A stretch of 27,500 nt of DNA from Penaeus vannamei (lineage: Eukaryota; Arthropoda; Malacostraca; Decapoda; Penaeidae), in assembly GCF_042767895.1 (NCBI RefSeq), contig NC_091559.1:11355496-11382995 (forward strand), read 5' to 3'. The translations under genes were made by a program, and so were the position numbers. Positions 1 to 14,908 of this stretch are shown here, one piece after another (position 1 is the stretch's first letter; every line of letters starts with the position of its first letter). The notes under the pieces are model-generated. The model saw only the letters and a program-made list of their open reading frames with translations. It was not told the DNA's origin and did not search any database.

Positions 1-184
1 TCATTACAATTATGATTTTATCATTATTATTATAAGTATCATTGTATAATTATTATCATAATTATTGTCCAAATTACTCTCATAATTACCATTATTATCG
101 TCATTATTGTCATTATTGATGGGGTTATCATCAAAATCATCCTAATTAGCAGAATTAATGGTAAAATCATCATAATCATCATTT

Positions 185-310
185 AAACTGGAAAAAGGGG
201 GGTTTTCGAGTCATCTCTCAGAAGGCTGTATTTTGCTAGATTTCGCCGGTTTTTCGACTTTTTGGATTTTTCTCCTTTTAGCCTTTTTCTCATTATAGAT
301 GGGCTTTATA
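185..310. repeat. Conserved block of the satellite monomer (exemplar of 38)
   Basis: This block is the only part of the monomer that does not look like degenerate microsatellite. It contains AAAAAGGGGGGTTTTCGA with a six-G run, CTCTCAGAAGGCTGTATTTT, TTTCGCCGGTTTTTCGAC and CTCCTTTTAGCCTTTTTCTC, and ends at ATGGGCTTTATAATG. It is nearly invariant in all 38 copies and between A and B. Single-copy changes seen are G to T at 20466 (CGCC to CTCC) and C to G at 18039. It could be a protein-binding site, a phasing element or the remnant of the sequence from which the monomer grew. The sequence alone does not decide. I found no match to the mammalian CENP-B box. Confidence 0.8.
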
Positions 311-792
311 ATGATAATTATCATCATTATTGTCATTATCATCATCATTATTATCATTACTGTCATTATTGCCCTAATTACCCTTAATATAGTCATTATA
401 ATAATCATTATCTAAATTATTAATGTCATTTTCATCATTATAATGATTTTAATAATGATATTGACAATAATGATAATTCTTGAGATAATAACAATAATGA
501 TAATGATTATAATAACAATAATGGCCGGGATATATTTAATTTTATTTTTATTTCTATCATTGTCGTTATTATTAGTGTTATTAGTAGGAAAATCATTAGA
601 ATATTGTTGAGTATTCTTATTATCGCAATTATTAGGCAAATCATCATTATAACTATCATTATATAATTTTTATCATAATTATTGTCCTAATTACTCGCAT
701 GATTATCATTATTACCGTCATTATTGATGGGGTTATCATCAAAATCATCCTAATTAGTAGAATTATTGCTAAAATCATCATAATCATCATTT
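185..792. repeat. Satellite monomer type A (exemplar)
   Basis: The 608-bp A monomer runs from one AAACTGG block to the next. Its order is: a block of about 125 bp (185-310); a TCATTATTATC-type pyrimidine-rich stretch (about 311-440); a TAATGATAATAAC-type purine-rich stretch (about 441-525); a GGCCGGGATATA island (about 521-536); then a mixed TTATTA/ATCATC tail to 792. Bases that separate A from B are G210, T263, C364, A414 and C436, plus the GGCCGGG island and the ACTCGCATGA segment in the tail. Type A recurs at 1227-bp steps from 185. Variant A copies carry C in place of G210 at 6345, 13707, 14934 and 17367. Confidence 0.93.
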
Positions 793-1411
793 AAACTGGA
801 AAAAGGGGGGTTTTCGACTCATCTCTCAGAAGGCTGTATTTTGCTAGATTTCGCCGGTTTTTCGACTTTTGGGATTTTTCTCCTTTTAGCCTTTTTCTCA
901 TTATAGATGGGCTTTATAATGATAATTATCATCATTATTGTCATTATCATCATCATTATTATCATTACTGTGATTATTGCCCTAATTACCCTTAATATAG
1001 TCATTATAATAATCATTATCTTAATTATTAATGTCATTTTCATTATTATAATGATTTTAATAATGATAATGGCAATAATGATAATTCTAGAAAGAATAAC
1101 AACAATAAAATTTATTATAATAACAATAATAGCCGTGTTATAATTACTTTTATTATTATTTCTGTTATCATTGTCGTTATTATTAGTGTTATTAGTAGGA
1201 AATTATTAGAATTGTGTTGATTATTGCTATTATTGCAATTATTACGCAAATCATCATTATAAGTATCATTGTATAATTATTATCATAATTATTGTCCAAA
1301 TTACTCTCATAATTACCATTATTATCGTCATTATTGTCATTATTGATGGGGTTATCATCAAAATCATCCTAATTAGCAGAATTAATGGTAAAATCATCAT
1401 AATCATCATTT
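793..1411. repeat. Satellite monomer type B (exemplar)
   Basis: The 619-bp B monomer shares its first 251 bp with A, with four substitutions (C818, G871, G972, T1022). Beyond that point it diverges strongly. It has AATGGCAATAATG where A has ATTGACAATAATG, TAGCCGTGTTATAA where A has GGCCGGGATATA, and an extra GTCATTATT copy and other small indels that account for the 11-bp longer length. It recurs at 1227-bp steps through most of the array. A single G appears in place of C818 in the copy at 16748, an A-type base in a B monomer. Confidence 0.92.
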
Positions 1412-4400
1412 AAACTGGAAAAAGGGGGGTTTTCGAGTCATCTCTCAGAAGGCTGTATTTTGCTAGATTTCGCCGGTTTTTCGACTTTTTGGATTTTTCT
1501 CCTTTTAGCCTTTTTCTCATTATAGATGGGCTTTATAATGATAATTATCATCATTATTGTCATTATCATCATCATTATTATCATTACTGTCATTATTGCC
1601 CTAATTACCCTTAATATAGTCATTATAATAATCATTATCTAAATTATTAATGTCATTTTCATCATTATAATGATTTTAATAATGATATTGACAATAATGA
1701 TAATTCTTGAGATAATAACAATAATGATAATGATTATAATAACAATAATGGCCGGGATATATTTAATTTTATTTTTATTTCTATCATTGTCGTTATTATT
1801 AGTGTTATTAGTAGGAAAATCATTAGAATATTGTTGAGTATTCTTATTATCGCAATTATTAGGCAAATCATCATTATAACTATCATTATATAATTTTTAT
1901 CATAATTATTGTCCTAATTACTCGCATGATTATCATTATTACCGTCATTATTGATGGGGTTATCATCAAAATCATCCTAATTAGTAGAATTATTGCTAAA
2001 ATCATCATAATCATCATTTAAACTGGAAAAAGGGGGGTTTTCGACTCATCTCTCAGAAGGCTGTATTTTGCTAGATTTCGCCGGTTTTTCGACTTTTGGG
2101 ATTTTTCTCCTTTTAGCCTTTTTCTCATTATAGATGGGCTTTATAATGATAATTATCATCATTATTGTCATTATCATCATCATTATTATCATTACTGTGA
2201 TTATTGCCCTAATTACCCTTAATATAGTCATTATAATAATCATTATCTTAATTATTAATGTCATTTTCATTATTATAATGATTTTAATAATGATAATGGC
2301 AATAATGATAATTCTAGAAAGAATAACAACAATAAAATTTATTATAATAACAATAATAGCCGTGTTATAATTACTTTTATTATTATTTCTGTTATCATTG
2401 TCGTTATTATTAGTGTTATTAGTAGGAAATTATTAGAATTGTGTTGATTATTGCTATTATTGCAATTATTACGCAAATCATCATTATAAGTATCATTGTA
2501 TAATTATTATCATAATTATTGTCCAAATTACTCTCATAATTACCATTATTATCGTCATTATTGTCATTATTGATGGGGTTATCATCAAAATCATCCTAAT
2601 TAGCAGAATTAATGGTAAAATCATCATAATCATCATTTAAACTGGAAAAAGGGGGGTTTTCGAGTCATCTCTCAGAAGGCTGTATTTTGCTAGATTTCGC
2701 CGGTTTTTCGACTTTTTGGATTTTTCTCCTTTTAGCCTTTTTCTCATTATAGATGGGCTTTATAATGATAATTATCATCATTATTGTCATTATCATCATC
2801 ATTATTATCATTACTGTCATTATTGCCCTAATTACCCTTAATATAGTCATTATAATAATCATTATCTAAATTATTAATGTCATTTTCATCATTATAATGA
2901 TTTTAATAATGATATTGACAATAATGATAATTCTTGAGATAATAACAATAATGATAATGATTATAATAACAATAATGGCCGGGATATATTTAATTTTATT
3001 TTTATTTCTATCATTGTCGTTATTATTAGTGTTATTAGTAGGAAAATCATTAGAATATTGTTGAGTATTCTTATTATCGCAATTATTAGGCAAATCATCA
3101 TTATAACTATCATTATATAATTTTTATCATAATTATTGTCCTAATTACTCGCATGATTATCATTATTACCGTCATTATTGATGGGGTTATCATCAAAATC
3201 ATCCTAATTAGTAGAATTATTGCTAAAATCATCATAATCATCATTTAAACTGGAAAAAGGGGGGTTTTCGACTCATCTCTCAGAAGGCTGTATTTTGCTA
3301 GATTTCGCCGGTTTTTCGACTTTTGGGATTTTTCTCCTTTTAGCCTTTTTCTCATTATAGATGGGCTTTATAATGATAATTATCATCATTATTGTCATTA
3401 TCATCATCATTATTATCATTACTGTGATTATTGCCCTAATTACCCTTAATATAGTCATTATAATAATCATTATCTTAATTATTAATGTCATTTTCATTAT
3501 TATAATGATTTTAATAATGATAATGGCAATAATGATAATTCTAGAAAGAATAACAACAATAAAATTTATTATAATAACAATAATAGCCGTGTTATAATTA
3601 CTTTTATTATTATTTCTGTTATCATTGTCGTTATTATTAGTGTTATTAGTAGGAAATTATTAGAATTGTGTTGATTATTGCTATTATTGCAATTATTACG
3701 CAAATCATCATTATAAGTATCATTGTATAATTATTATCATAATTATTGTCCAAATTACTCTCATAATTACCATTATTATCGTCATTATTGTCATTATTGA
3801 TGGGGTTATCATCAAAATCATCCTAATTAGCAGAATTAATGGTAAAATCATCATAATCATCATTTAAACTGGAAAAAGGGGGGTTTTCGAGTCATCTCTC
3901 AGAAGGCTGTATTTTGCTAGATTTCGCCGGTTTTTCGACTTTTTGGATTTTTCTCCTTTTAGCCTTTTTCTCATTATAGATGGGCTTTATAATGATAATT
4001 ATCATCATTATTGTCATTATCATCATCATTATTATCATTACTGTCATTATTGCCCTAATTACCCTTAATATAGTCATTATAATAATCATTATCTAAATTA
4101 TTAATGTCATTTTCATCATTATAATGATTTTAATAATGATATTGACAATAATGATAATTCTTGAGATAATAACAATAATGATAATGATTATAATAACAAT
4201 AATGGCCGGGATATATTTAATTTTATTTTTATTTCTATCATTGTCGTTATTATTAGTGTTATTAGTAGGAAAATCATTAGAATATTGTTGAGTATTCTTA
4301 TTATCGCAATTATTAGGCAAATCATCATTATAACTATCATTATATAATTTTTATCATAATTATTGTCCTAATTACTCGCATGATTATCATTATTACCGTC

Positions 4401-7400
4401 ATTATTGATGGGGTTATCATCAAAATCATCCTAATTAGTAGAATTATTGCTAAAATCATCATAATCATCATTTAAACTGGAAAAAGGGGGGTTTTCGACT
4501 CATCTCTCAGAAGGCTGTATTTTGCTAGATTTCGCCGGTTTTTCGACTTTTGGGATTTTTCTCCTTTTAGCCTTTTTCTCATTATAGATGGGCTTTATAA
4601 TGATAATTATCATCATTATTGTCATTATCATCATCATTATTATCATTACTGTGATTATTGCCCTAATTACCCTTAATATAGTCATTATAATAATCATTAT
4701 CTTAATTATTAATGTCATTTTCATTATTATAATGATTTTAATAATGATAATGGCAATAATGATAATTCTAGAAAGAATAACAACAATAAAATTTATTATA
4801 ATAACAATAATAGCCGTGTTATAATTACTTTTATTATTATTTCTGTTATCATTGTCGTTATTATTAGTGTTATTAGTAGGAAATTATTAGAATTGTGTTG
4901 ATTATTGCTATTATTGCAATTATTACGCAAATCATCATTATAAGTATCATTGTATAATTATTATCATAATTATTGTCCAAATTACTCTCATAATTACCAT
5001 TATTATCGTCATTATTGTCATTATTGATGGGGTTATCATCAAAATCATCCTAATTAGCAGAATTAATGGTAAAATCATCATAATCATCATTTAAACTGGA
5101 AAAAGGGGGGTTTTCGAGTCATCTCTCAGAAGGCTGTATTTTGCTAGATTTCGCCGGTTTTTCGACTTTTTGGATTTTTCTCCTTTTAGCCTTTTTCTCA
5201 TTATAGATGGGCTTTATAATGATAATTATCATCATTATTGTCATTATCATCATCATTATTATCATTACTGTCATTATTGCCCTAATTACCCTTAATATAG
5301 TCATTATAATAATCATTATCTAAATTATTAATGTCATTTTCATCATTATAATGATTTTAATAATGATATTGACAATAATGATAATTCTTGAGATAATAAC
5401 AATAATGATAATGATTATAATAACAATAATGGCCGGGATATATTTAATTTTATTTTTATTTCTATCATTGTCGTTATTATTAGTGTTATTAGTAGGAAAA
5501 TCATTAGAATATTGTTGAGTATTCTTATTATCGCAATTATTAGGCAAATCATCATTATAACTATCATTATATAATTTTTATCATAATTATTGTCCTAATT
5601 ACTCGCATGATTATCATTATTACCGTCATTATTGATGGGGTTATCATCAAAATCATCCTAATTAGTAGAATTATTGCTAAAATCATCATAATCATCATTT
5701 AAACTGGAAAAAGGGGGGTTTTCGACTCATCTCTCAGAAGGCTGTATTTTGCTAGATTTCGCCGGTTTTTCGACTTTTGGGATTTTTCTCCTTTTAGCCT
5801 TTTTCTCATTATAGATGGGCTTTATAATGATAATTATCATCATTATTGTCATTATCATCATCATTATTATCATTACTGTGATTATTGCCCTAATTACCCT
5901 TAATATAGTCATTATAATAATCATTATCTTAATTATTAATGTCATTTTCATTATTATAATGATTTTAATAATGATAATGGCAATAATGATAATTCTAGAA
6001 AGAATAACAACAATAAAATTTATTATAATAACAATAATAGCCGTGTTATAATTACTTTTATTATTATTTCTGTTATCATTGTCGTTATTATTAGTGTTAT
6101 TAGTAGGAAATTATTAGAATTGTGTTGATTATTGCTATTATTGCAATTATTACGCAAATCATCATTATAAGTATCATTGTATAATTATTATCATAATTAT
6201 TGTCCAAATTACTCTCATAATTACCATTATTATCGTCATTATTGTCATTATTGATGGGGTTATCATCAAAATCATCCTAATTAGCAGAATTAATGGTAAA
6301 ATCATCATAATCATCATTTAAACTGGAAAAAGGGGGGTTTTCGACTCATCTCTCAGAAGGCTGTATTTTGCTAGATTTCGCCGGTTTTTCGACTTTTTGG
6401 ATTTTTCTCCTTTTAGCCTTTTTCTCATTATAGATGGGCTTTATAATGATAATTATCATCATTATTGTCATTATCATCATCATTATTATCATTACTGTCA
6501 TTATTGCCCTAATTACCCTTAATATAGTCATTATAATAATCATTATCTAAATTATTAATGTCATTTTCATCATTATAATGATTTTAATAATGATATTGAC
6601 AATAATGATAATTCTTGAGATAATAACAATAATGATAATGATTATAATAACAATAATGGCCGGGATATATTTAATTTTATTTTTATTTCTATCATTGTCG
6701 TTATTATTAGTGTTATTAGTAGGAAAATCATTAGAATATTGTTGAGTATTCTTATTATCGCAATTATTAGGCAAATCATCATTATAACTATCATTATATA
6801 ATTTTTATCATAATTATTGTCCTAATTACTCGCATGATTATCATTATTACCGTCATTATTGATGGGGTTATCATCAAAATCATCCTAATTAGTAGAATTA
6901 TTGCTAAAATCATCATAATCATCATTTAAACTGGAAAAAGGGGGGTTTTCGACTCATCTCTCAGAAGGCTGTATTTTGCTAGATTTCGCCGGTTTTTCGA
7001 CTTTTGGGATTTTTCTCCTTTTAGCCTTTTTCTCATTATAGATGGGCTTTATAATGATAATTATCATCATTATTGTCATTATCATCATCATTATTATCAT
7101 TACTGTGATTATTGCCCTAATTACCCTTAATATAGTCATTATAATAATCATTATCTTAATTATTAATGTCATTTTCATTATTATAATGATTTTAATAATG
7201 ATAATGGCAATAATGATAATTCTAGAAAGAATAACAACAATAAAATTTATTATAATAACAATAATAGCCGTGTTATAATTACTTTTATTATTATTTCTGT
7301 TATCATTGTCGTTATTATTAGTGTTATTAGTAGGAAATTATTAGAATTGTGTTGATTATTGCTATTATTGCAATTATTACGCAAATCATCATTATAAGTA

Positions 7401-10400
7401 TCATTGTATAATTATTATCATAATTATTGTCCAAATTACTCTCATAATTACCATTATTATCGTCATTATTGTCATTATTGATGGGGTTATCATCAAAATC
7501 ATCCTAATTAGCAGAATTAATGGTAAAATCATCATAATCATCATTTAAACTGGAAAAAGGGGGGTTTTCGAGTCATCTCTCAGAAGGCTGTATTTTGCTA
7601 GATTTCGCCGGTTTTTCGACTTTTTGGATTTTTCTCCTTTTAGCCTTTTTCTCATTATAGATGGGCTTTATAATGATAATTATCATCATTATTGTCATTA
7701 TCATCATCATTATTATCATTACTGTCATTATTGCCCTAATTACCCTTAATATAGTCATTATAATAATCATTATCTAAATTATTAATGTCATTTTCATCAT
7801 TATAATGATTTTAATAATGATATTGACAATAATGATAATTCTTGAGATAATAACAATAATGATAATGATTATAATAACAATAATGGCCGGGATATATTTA
7901 ATTTTATTTTTATTTCTATCATTGTCGTTATTATTAGTGTTATTAGTAGGAAAATCATTAGAATATTGTTGAGTATTCTTATTATCGCAATTATTAGGCA
8001 AATCATCATTATAACTATCATTATATAATTTTTATCATAATTATTGTCCTAATTACTCGCATGATTATCATTATTACCGTCATTATTGATGGGGTTATCA
8101 TCAAAATCATCCTAATTAGTAGAATTATTGCTAAAATCATCATAATCATCATTTAAACTGGAAAAAGGGGGGTTTTCGACTCATCTCTCAGAAGGCTGTA
8201 TTTTGCTAGATTTCGCCGGTTTTTCGACTTTTGGGATTTTTCTCCTTTTAGCCTTTTTCTCATTATAGATGGGCTTTATAATGATAATTATCATCATTAT
8301 TGTCATTATCATCATCATTATTATCATTACTGTGATTATTGCCCTAATTACCCTTAATATAGTCATTATAATAATCATTATCTTAATTATTAATGTCATT
8401 TTCATTATTATAATGATTTTAATAATGATAATGGCAATAATGATAATTCTAGAAAGAATAACAACAATAAAATTTATTATAATAACAATAATAGCCGTGT
8501 TATAATTACTTTTATTATTATTTCTGTTATCATTGTCGTTATTATTAGTGTTATTAGTAGGAAATTATTAGAATTGTGTTGATTATTGCTATTATTGCAA
8601 TTATTACGCAAATCATCATTATAAGTATCATTGTATAATTATTATCATAATTATTGTCCAAATTACTCTCATAATTACCATTATTATCGTCATTATTGTC
8701 ATTATTGATGGGGTTATCATCAAAATCATCCTAATTAGCAGAATTAATGGTAAAATCATCATAATCATCATTTAAACTGGAAAAAGGGGGGTTTTCGAGT
8801 CATCTCTCAGAAGGCTGTATTTTGCTAGATTTCGCCGGTTTTTCGACTTTTTGGATTTTTCTCCTTTTAGCCTTTTTCTCATTATAGATGGGCTTTATAA
8901 TGATAATTATCATCATTATTGTCATTATCATCATCATTATTATCATTACTGTCATTATTGCCCTAATTACCCTTAATATAGTCATTATAATAATCATTAT
9001 CTAAATTATTAATGTCATTTTCATCATTATAATGATTTTAATAATGATATTGACAATAATGATAATTCTTGAGATAATAACAATAATGATAATGATTATA
9101 ATAACAATAATGGCCGGGATATATTTAATTTTATTTTTATTTCTATCATTGTCGTTATTATTAGTGTTATTAGTAGGAAAATCATTAGAATATTGTTGAG
9201 TATTCTTATTATCGCAATTATTAGGCAAATCATCATTATAACTATCATTATATAATTTTTATCATAATTATTGTCCTAATTACTCGCATGATTATCATTA
9301 TTACCGTCATTATTGATGGGGTTATCATCAAAATCATCCTAATTAGTAGAATTATTGCTAAAATCATCATAATCATCATTTAAACTGGAAAAAGGGGGGT
9401 TTTCGACTCATCTCTCAGAAGGCTGTATTTTGCTAGATTTCGCCGGTTTTTCGACTTTTGGGATTTTTCTCCTTTTAGCCTTTTTCTCATTATAGATGGG
9501 CTTTATAATGATAATTATCATCATTATTGTCATTATCATCATCATTATTATCATTACTGTGATTATTGCCCTAATTACCCTTAATATAGTCATTATAATA
9601 ATCATTATCTTAATTATTAATGTCATTTTCATTATTATAATGATTTTAATAATGATAATGGCAATAATGATAATTCTAGAAAGAATAACAACAATAAAAT
9701 TTATTATAATAACAATAATAGCCGTGTTATAATTACTTTTATTATTATTTCTGTTATCATTGTCGTTATTATTAGTGTTATTAGTAGGAAATTATTAGAA
9801 TTGTGTTGATTATTGCTATTATTGCAATTATTACGCAAATCATCATTATAAGTATCATTGTATAATTATTATCATAATTATTGTCCAAATTACTCTCATA
9901 ATTACCATTATTATCGTCATTATTGTCATTATTGATGGGGTTATCATCAAAATCATCCCAATTAGCAGAATTAATGGTAAAATCATCATAATCATCATTT
10001 AAACTGGAAAAAGGGGGGTTTTCGAGTCATCTCTCAGAAGGCTGTATTTTGCTAGATTTCGCCGGTTTTTCGACTTTTTGGATTTTTCTCCTTTTAGCCT
10101 TTTTCTCATTATAGATGGGCTTTATAATGATAATTATCATCATTATTGTCATTATCATCATCATTATTATCATTACTGTGATTATTGCCCTAATTACCCT
10201 TAATATAGTCATTATAATAATCATTATCTAAATTATTAATGTCATTTTCATCATTATAATGATTTTAATAATGATATTGACAATAATGATAATTCTTGAG
10301 ATAATAACAATAATGATAATGATTATAATAACAATAATGGCCGGGATATATTTAATTTTATTTTTATTTCTATCATTGTCGTTATTATTAGTGTTATTAG

Positions 10401-13400
10401 TAGGAAAATCATTAGAATATTGTTGAGTATTCTTATTATCGCAATTATTAGGCAAATCATCATTATAACTATCATTATATAATTTTTATCATAATTATTG
10501 TCCTAATTACTCGCATGATTATCATTATTACCGTCATTATTGATGGGGTTATCATCAAAATCATCCTAATTAGTAGAATTATTGCTAAAATCATCATAAT
10601 CATCATTTAAACTGGAAAAAGGGGGGTTTTCGACTCATCTCTCAGAAGGCTGTATTTTGCTAGATTTCGCCGGTTTTTCGACTTTTTGGATTTTTCTCCT
10701 TTTAGCCTTTTTCTCATTATAGATGGGCTTTATAATGATAATTATCATCATTATTGTCATTATCATCATCATTATTATCATTACTGTGATTATTGCCCTA
10801 ATTACCCTTAATATAGTCATTATAATAATCATTATCTTAATTATTAATGTCATTTTCATTATTATAATGATTTTAATAATGATAATGGCAATAATGATAA
10901 TTCTAGAAAGAATAACAACAATAAAATTTATTATAATAACAATAATAGCCGTGTTATAATTACTTTTATTATTATTTCTGTTATCATTGTCGTTATTATT
11001 AGTGTTATTAGTAGGAAATTATTAGAATTGTGTTGATTATTGCTATTATTGCAATTATTACGCAAATCATCATTATAAGTATCATTGTATAATTATTATC
11101 ATAATTATTGTCCAAATTACTCTCATAATTACCATTATTATCGTCATTATTGTCATTATTGATGGGGTTATCATCAAAATCATCCTAATTAGCAGAATTA
11201 ATGGTAAAATCATCATAATCATCATTTAAACTGGAAAAAGGGGGGTTTTCGAGTCATCTCTCAGAAGGCTGTATTTTGCTAGATTTCGCCGGTTTTTCGA
11301 CTTTTTGGATTTTTCTCCTTTTAGCCTTTTTCTCATTATAGATGGGCTTTATAATGATAATTATCATCATTATTGTCATTATCATCATCATTATTATCAT
11401 TACTGTCATTATTGCCCTAATTACCCTTAATATAGTCATTATAATAATCATTATCTAAATTATTAATGTCATTTTCATCATTATAATGATTTTAATAATG
11501 ATATTGACAATAATGATAATTCTTGAGATAATAACAATAATGATAATGATTATAATAACAATAATGGCCGGGATATATTTAATTTTATTTTTATTTCTAT
11601 CATTGTCGTTATTATTAGTGTTATTAGTAGGAAAATCATTAGAATATTGTTGAGTATTCTTATTATCGCAATTATTAGGCAAATCATCATTATAACTATC
11701 ATTATATAATTTTTATCATAATTATTGTCCTAATTACTCGCATGATTATCATTATTACCGTCATTATTGATGGGGTTATCATCAAAATCATCCTAATTAG
11801 TAGAATTATTGCTAAAATCATCATAATCATCATTTAAACTGGAAAAAGGGGGGTTTTCGACTCATCTCTCAGAAGGCTGTATTTTGCTAGATTTCGCCGG
11901 TTTTTCGACTTTTGGGATTTTTCTCCTTTTAGCCTTTTTCTCATTATAGATGGGCTTTATAATGATAATTATCATCATTATTGTCATTATCATCATCATT
12001 ATTATCATTACTGTGATTATTGCCCTAATTACCCTTAATATAGTCATTATAATAATCATTATCTTAATTATTAATGTCATTTTCATTATTATAATGATTT
12101 TAATAATGATAATGGCAATAATGATAATTCTAGAAAGAATAACAACAATAAAATTTATTATAATAACAATAATAGCCGTGTTATAATTACTTTTATTATT
12201 ATTTCTGTTATCATTGTCGTTATTATTAGTGTTATTAGTAGGAAATTATTAGAATTGTGTTGATTATTGCTATTATTGCAATTATTACGCAAATCATCAT
12301 TATAAGTATCATTGTATAATTATTATCATAATTATTGTCCAAATTACTCTCATAATTACCATTATTATCGTCATTATTGTCATTATTGATGGGGTTATCA
12401 TCAAAATCATCCCAATTAGCAGAATTAATGGTAAAATCATCATAATCATCATTTAAACTGGAAAAAGGGGGGTTTTCGAGTCATCTCTCAGAAGGCTGTA
12501 TTTTGCTAGATTTCGCCGGTTTTTCGACTTTTTGGATTTTTCTCCTTTTAGCCTTTTTCTCATTATAGATGGGCTTTATAATGATAATTATCATCATTAT
12601 TGTCATTATCATCATCATTATTATCATTACTGTCATTATTGCCCTAATTACCCTTAATATAGTCATTATAATAATCATTATCTAAATTATTAATGTCATT
12701 TTCATCATTATAATGATTTTAATAATGATATTGACAATAATGATAATTCTTGAGATAATAACAATAATGATAATGATTATAATAACAATAATGGCCGGGA
12801 TATATTTAATTTTATTTTTATTTCTATCATTGTCGTTATTATTAGTGTTATTAGTAGGAAAATCATTAGAATATTGTTGAGTATTCTTATTATCGCAATT
12901 ATTAGGCAAATCATCATTATAACTATCATTATATAATTTTTATCATAATTATTGTCCTAATTACTCGCATGATTATCATTATTACCGTCATTATTGATGG
13001 GGTTATCATCAAAATCATCCTAATTAGTAGAATTATTGCTAAAATCATCATAATCATCATTTAAACTGGAAAAAGGGGGGTTTTCGACTCATCTCTCAGA
13101 AGGCTGTATTTTGCTAGATTTCGCCGGTTTTTCGACTTTTGGGATTTTTCTCCTTTTAGCCTTTTTCTCATTATAGATGGGCTTTATAATGATAATTATC
13201 ATCATTATTGTCATTATCATCATCATTATTATCATTACTGTGATTATTGCCCTAATTACCCTTAATATAGTCATTATAATAATCATTATCTTAATTATTA
13301 ATGTCATTTTCATTATTATAATGATTTTAATAATGATAATGGCAATAATGATAATTCTAGAAAGAATAACAACAATAAAATTTATTATAATAACAATAAT

Positions 13401-14908
13401 AGCCGTGTTATAATTACTTTTATTATTATTTCTGTTATCATTGTCGTTATTATTAGTGTTATTAGTAGGAAATTATTAGAATTGTGTTGATTATTGCTAT
13501 TATTGCAATTATTACGCAAATCATCATTATAAGTATCATTGTATAATTATTATCATAATTATTGTCCAAATTACTCTCATAATTACCATTATTATCGTCA
13601 TTATTGTCATTATTGATGGGGTTATCATCAAAATCATCCCAATTAGCAGAATTAATGGTAAAATCATCATAATCATCATTTAAACTGGAAAAAGGGGGGT
13701 TTTCGACTCATCTCTCAGAAGGCTGTATTTTGCTAGATTTCGCCGGTTTTTCGACTTTTTGGATTTTTCTCCTTTTAGCCTTTTTCTCATTATAGATGGG
13801 CTTTATAATGATAATTATCATCATTATTGTCATTATCATCATCATTATTATCATTACTGTCATTATTGCCCTAATTACCCTTAATATAGTCATTATAATA
13901 ATCATTATCTAAATTATTAATGTCATTTTCATCATTATAATGATTTTAATAATGATATTGACAATAATGATAATTCTTGAGATAATAACAATAATGATAA
14001 TGATTATAATAACAATAATGGCCGGGATATATTTAATTTTATTTTTATTTCTATCATTGTCGTTATTATTAGTGTTATTAGTAGGAAAATCATTAGAATA
14101 TTGTTGAGTATTCTTATTATCGCAATTATTAGGCAAATCATCATTATAACTATCATTATATAATTTTTATCATAATTATTGTCCTAATTACTCGCATGAT
14201 TATCATTATTACCGTCATTATTGATGGGGTTATCATCAAAATCATCCTAATTAGTAGAATTATTGCTAAAATCATCATAATCATCATTTAAACTGGAAAA
14301 AGGGGGGTTTTCGACTCATCTCTCAGAAGGCTGTATTTTGCTAGATTTCGCCGGTTTTTCGACTTTTGGGATTTTTCTCCTTTTAGCCTTTTTCTCATTA
14401 TAGATGGGCTTTATAATGATAATTATCATCATTATTGTCATTATCATCATCATTATTATCATTACTGTGATTATTGCCCTAATTACCCTTAATATAGTCA
14501 TTATAATAATCATTATCTTAATTATTAATGTCATTTTCATTATTATAATGATTTTAATAATGATAATGGCAATAATGATAATTCTAGAAAGAATAACAAC
14601 AATAAAATTTATTATAATAACAATAATAGCCGTGTTATAATTACTTTTATTATTATTTCTGTTATCATTGTCGTTATTATTAGTGTTATTAGTAGGAAAT
14701 TATTAGAATTGTGTTGATTATTGCTATTATTGCAATTATTACGCAAATCATCATTATAAGTATCATTGTATAATTATTATCATAATTATTGTCCAAATTA
14801 CTCTCATAATTACCATTATTATCGTCATTATTGTCATTATTGATGGGGTTATCATCAAAATCATCCCAATTAGCAGAATTAATGGTAAAATCATCATAAT
14901 CATCATTT

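Noticed and set aside
185..310. CENP-B box or telomeric motif in the conserved block
   Set aside because: The G6 and TTTCGCCGG elements do not match the CENP-B box consensus, and no TTAGG or TTAGGG array is present.
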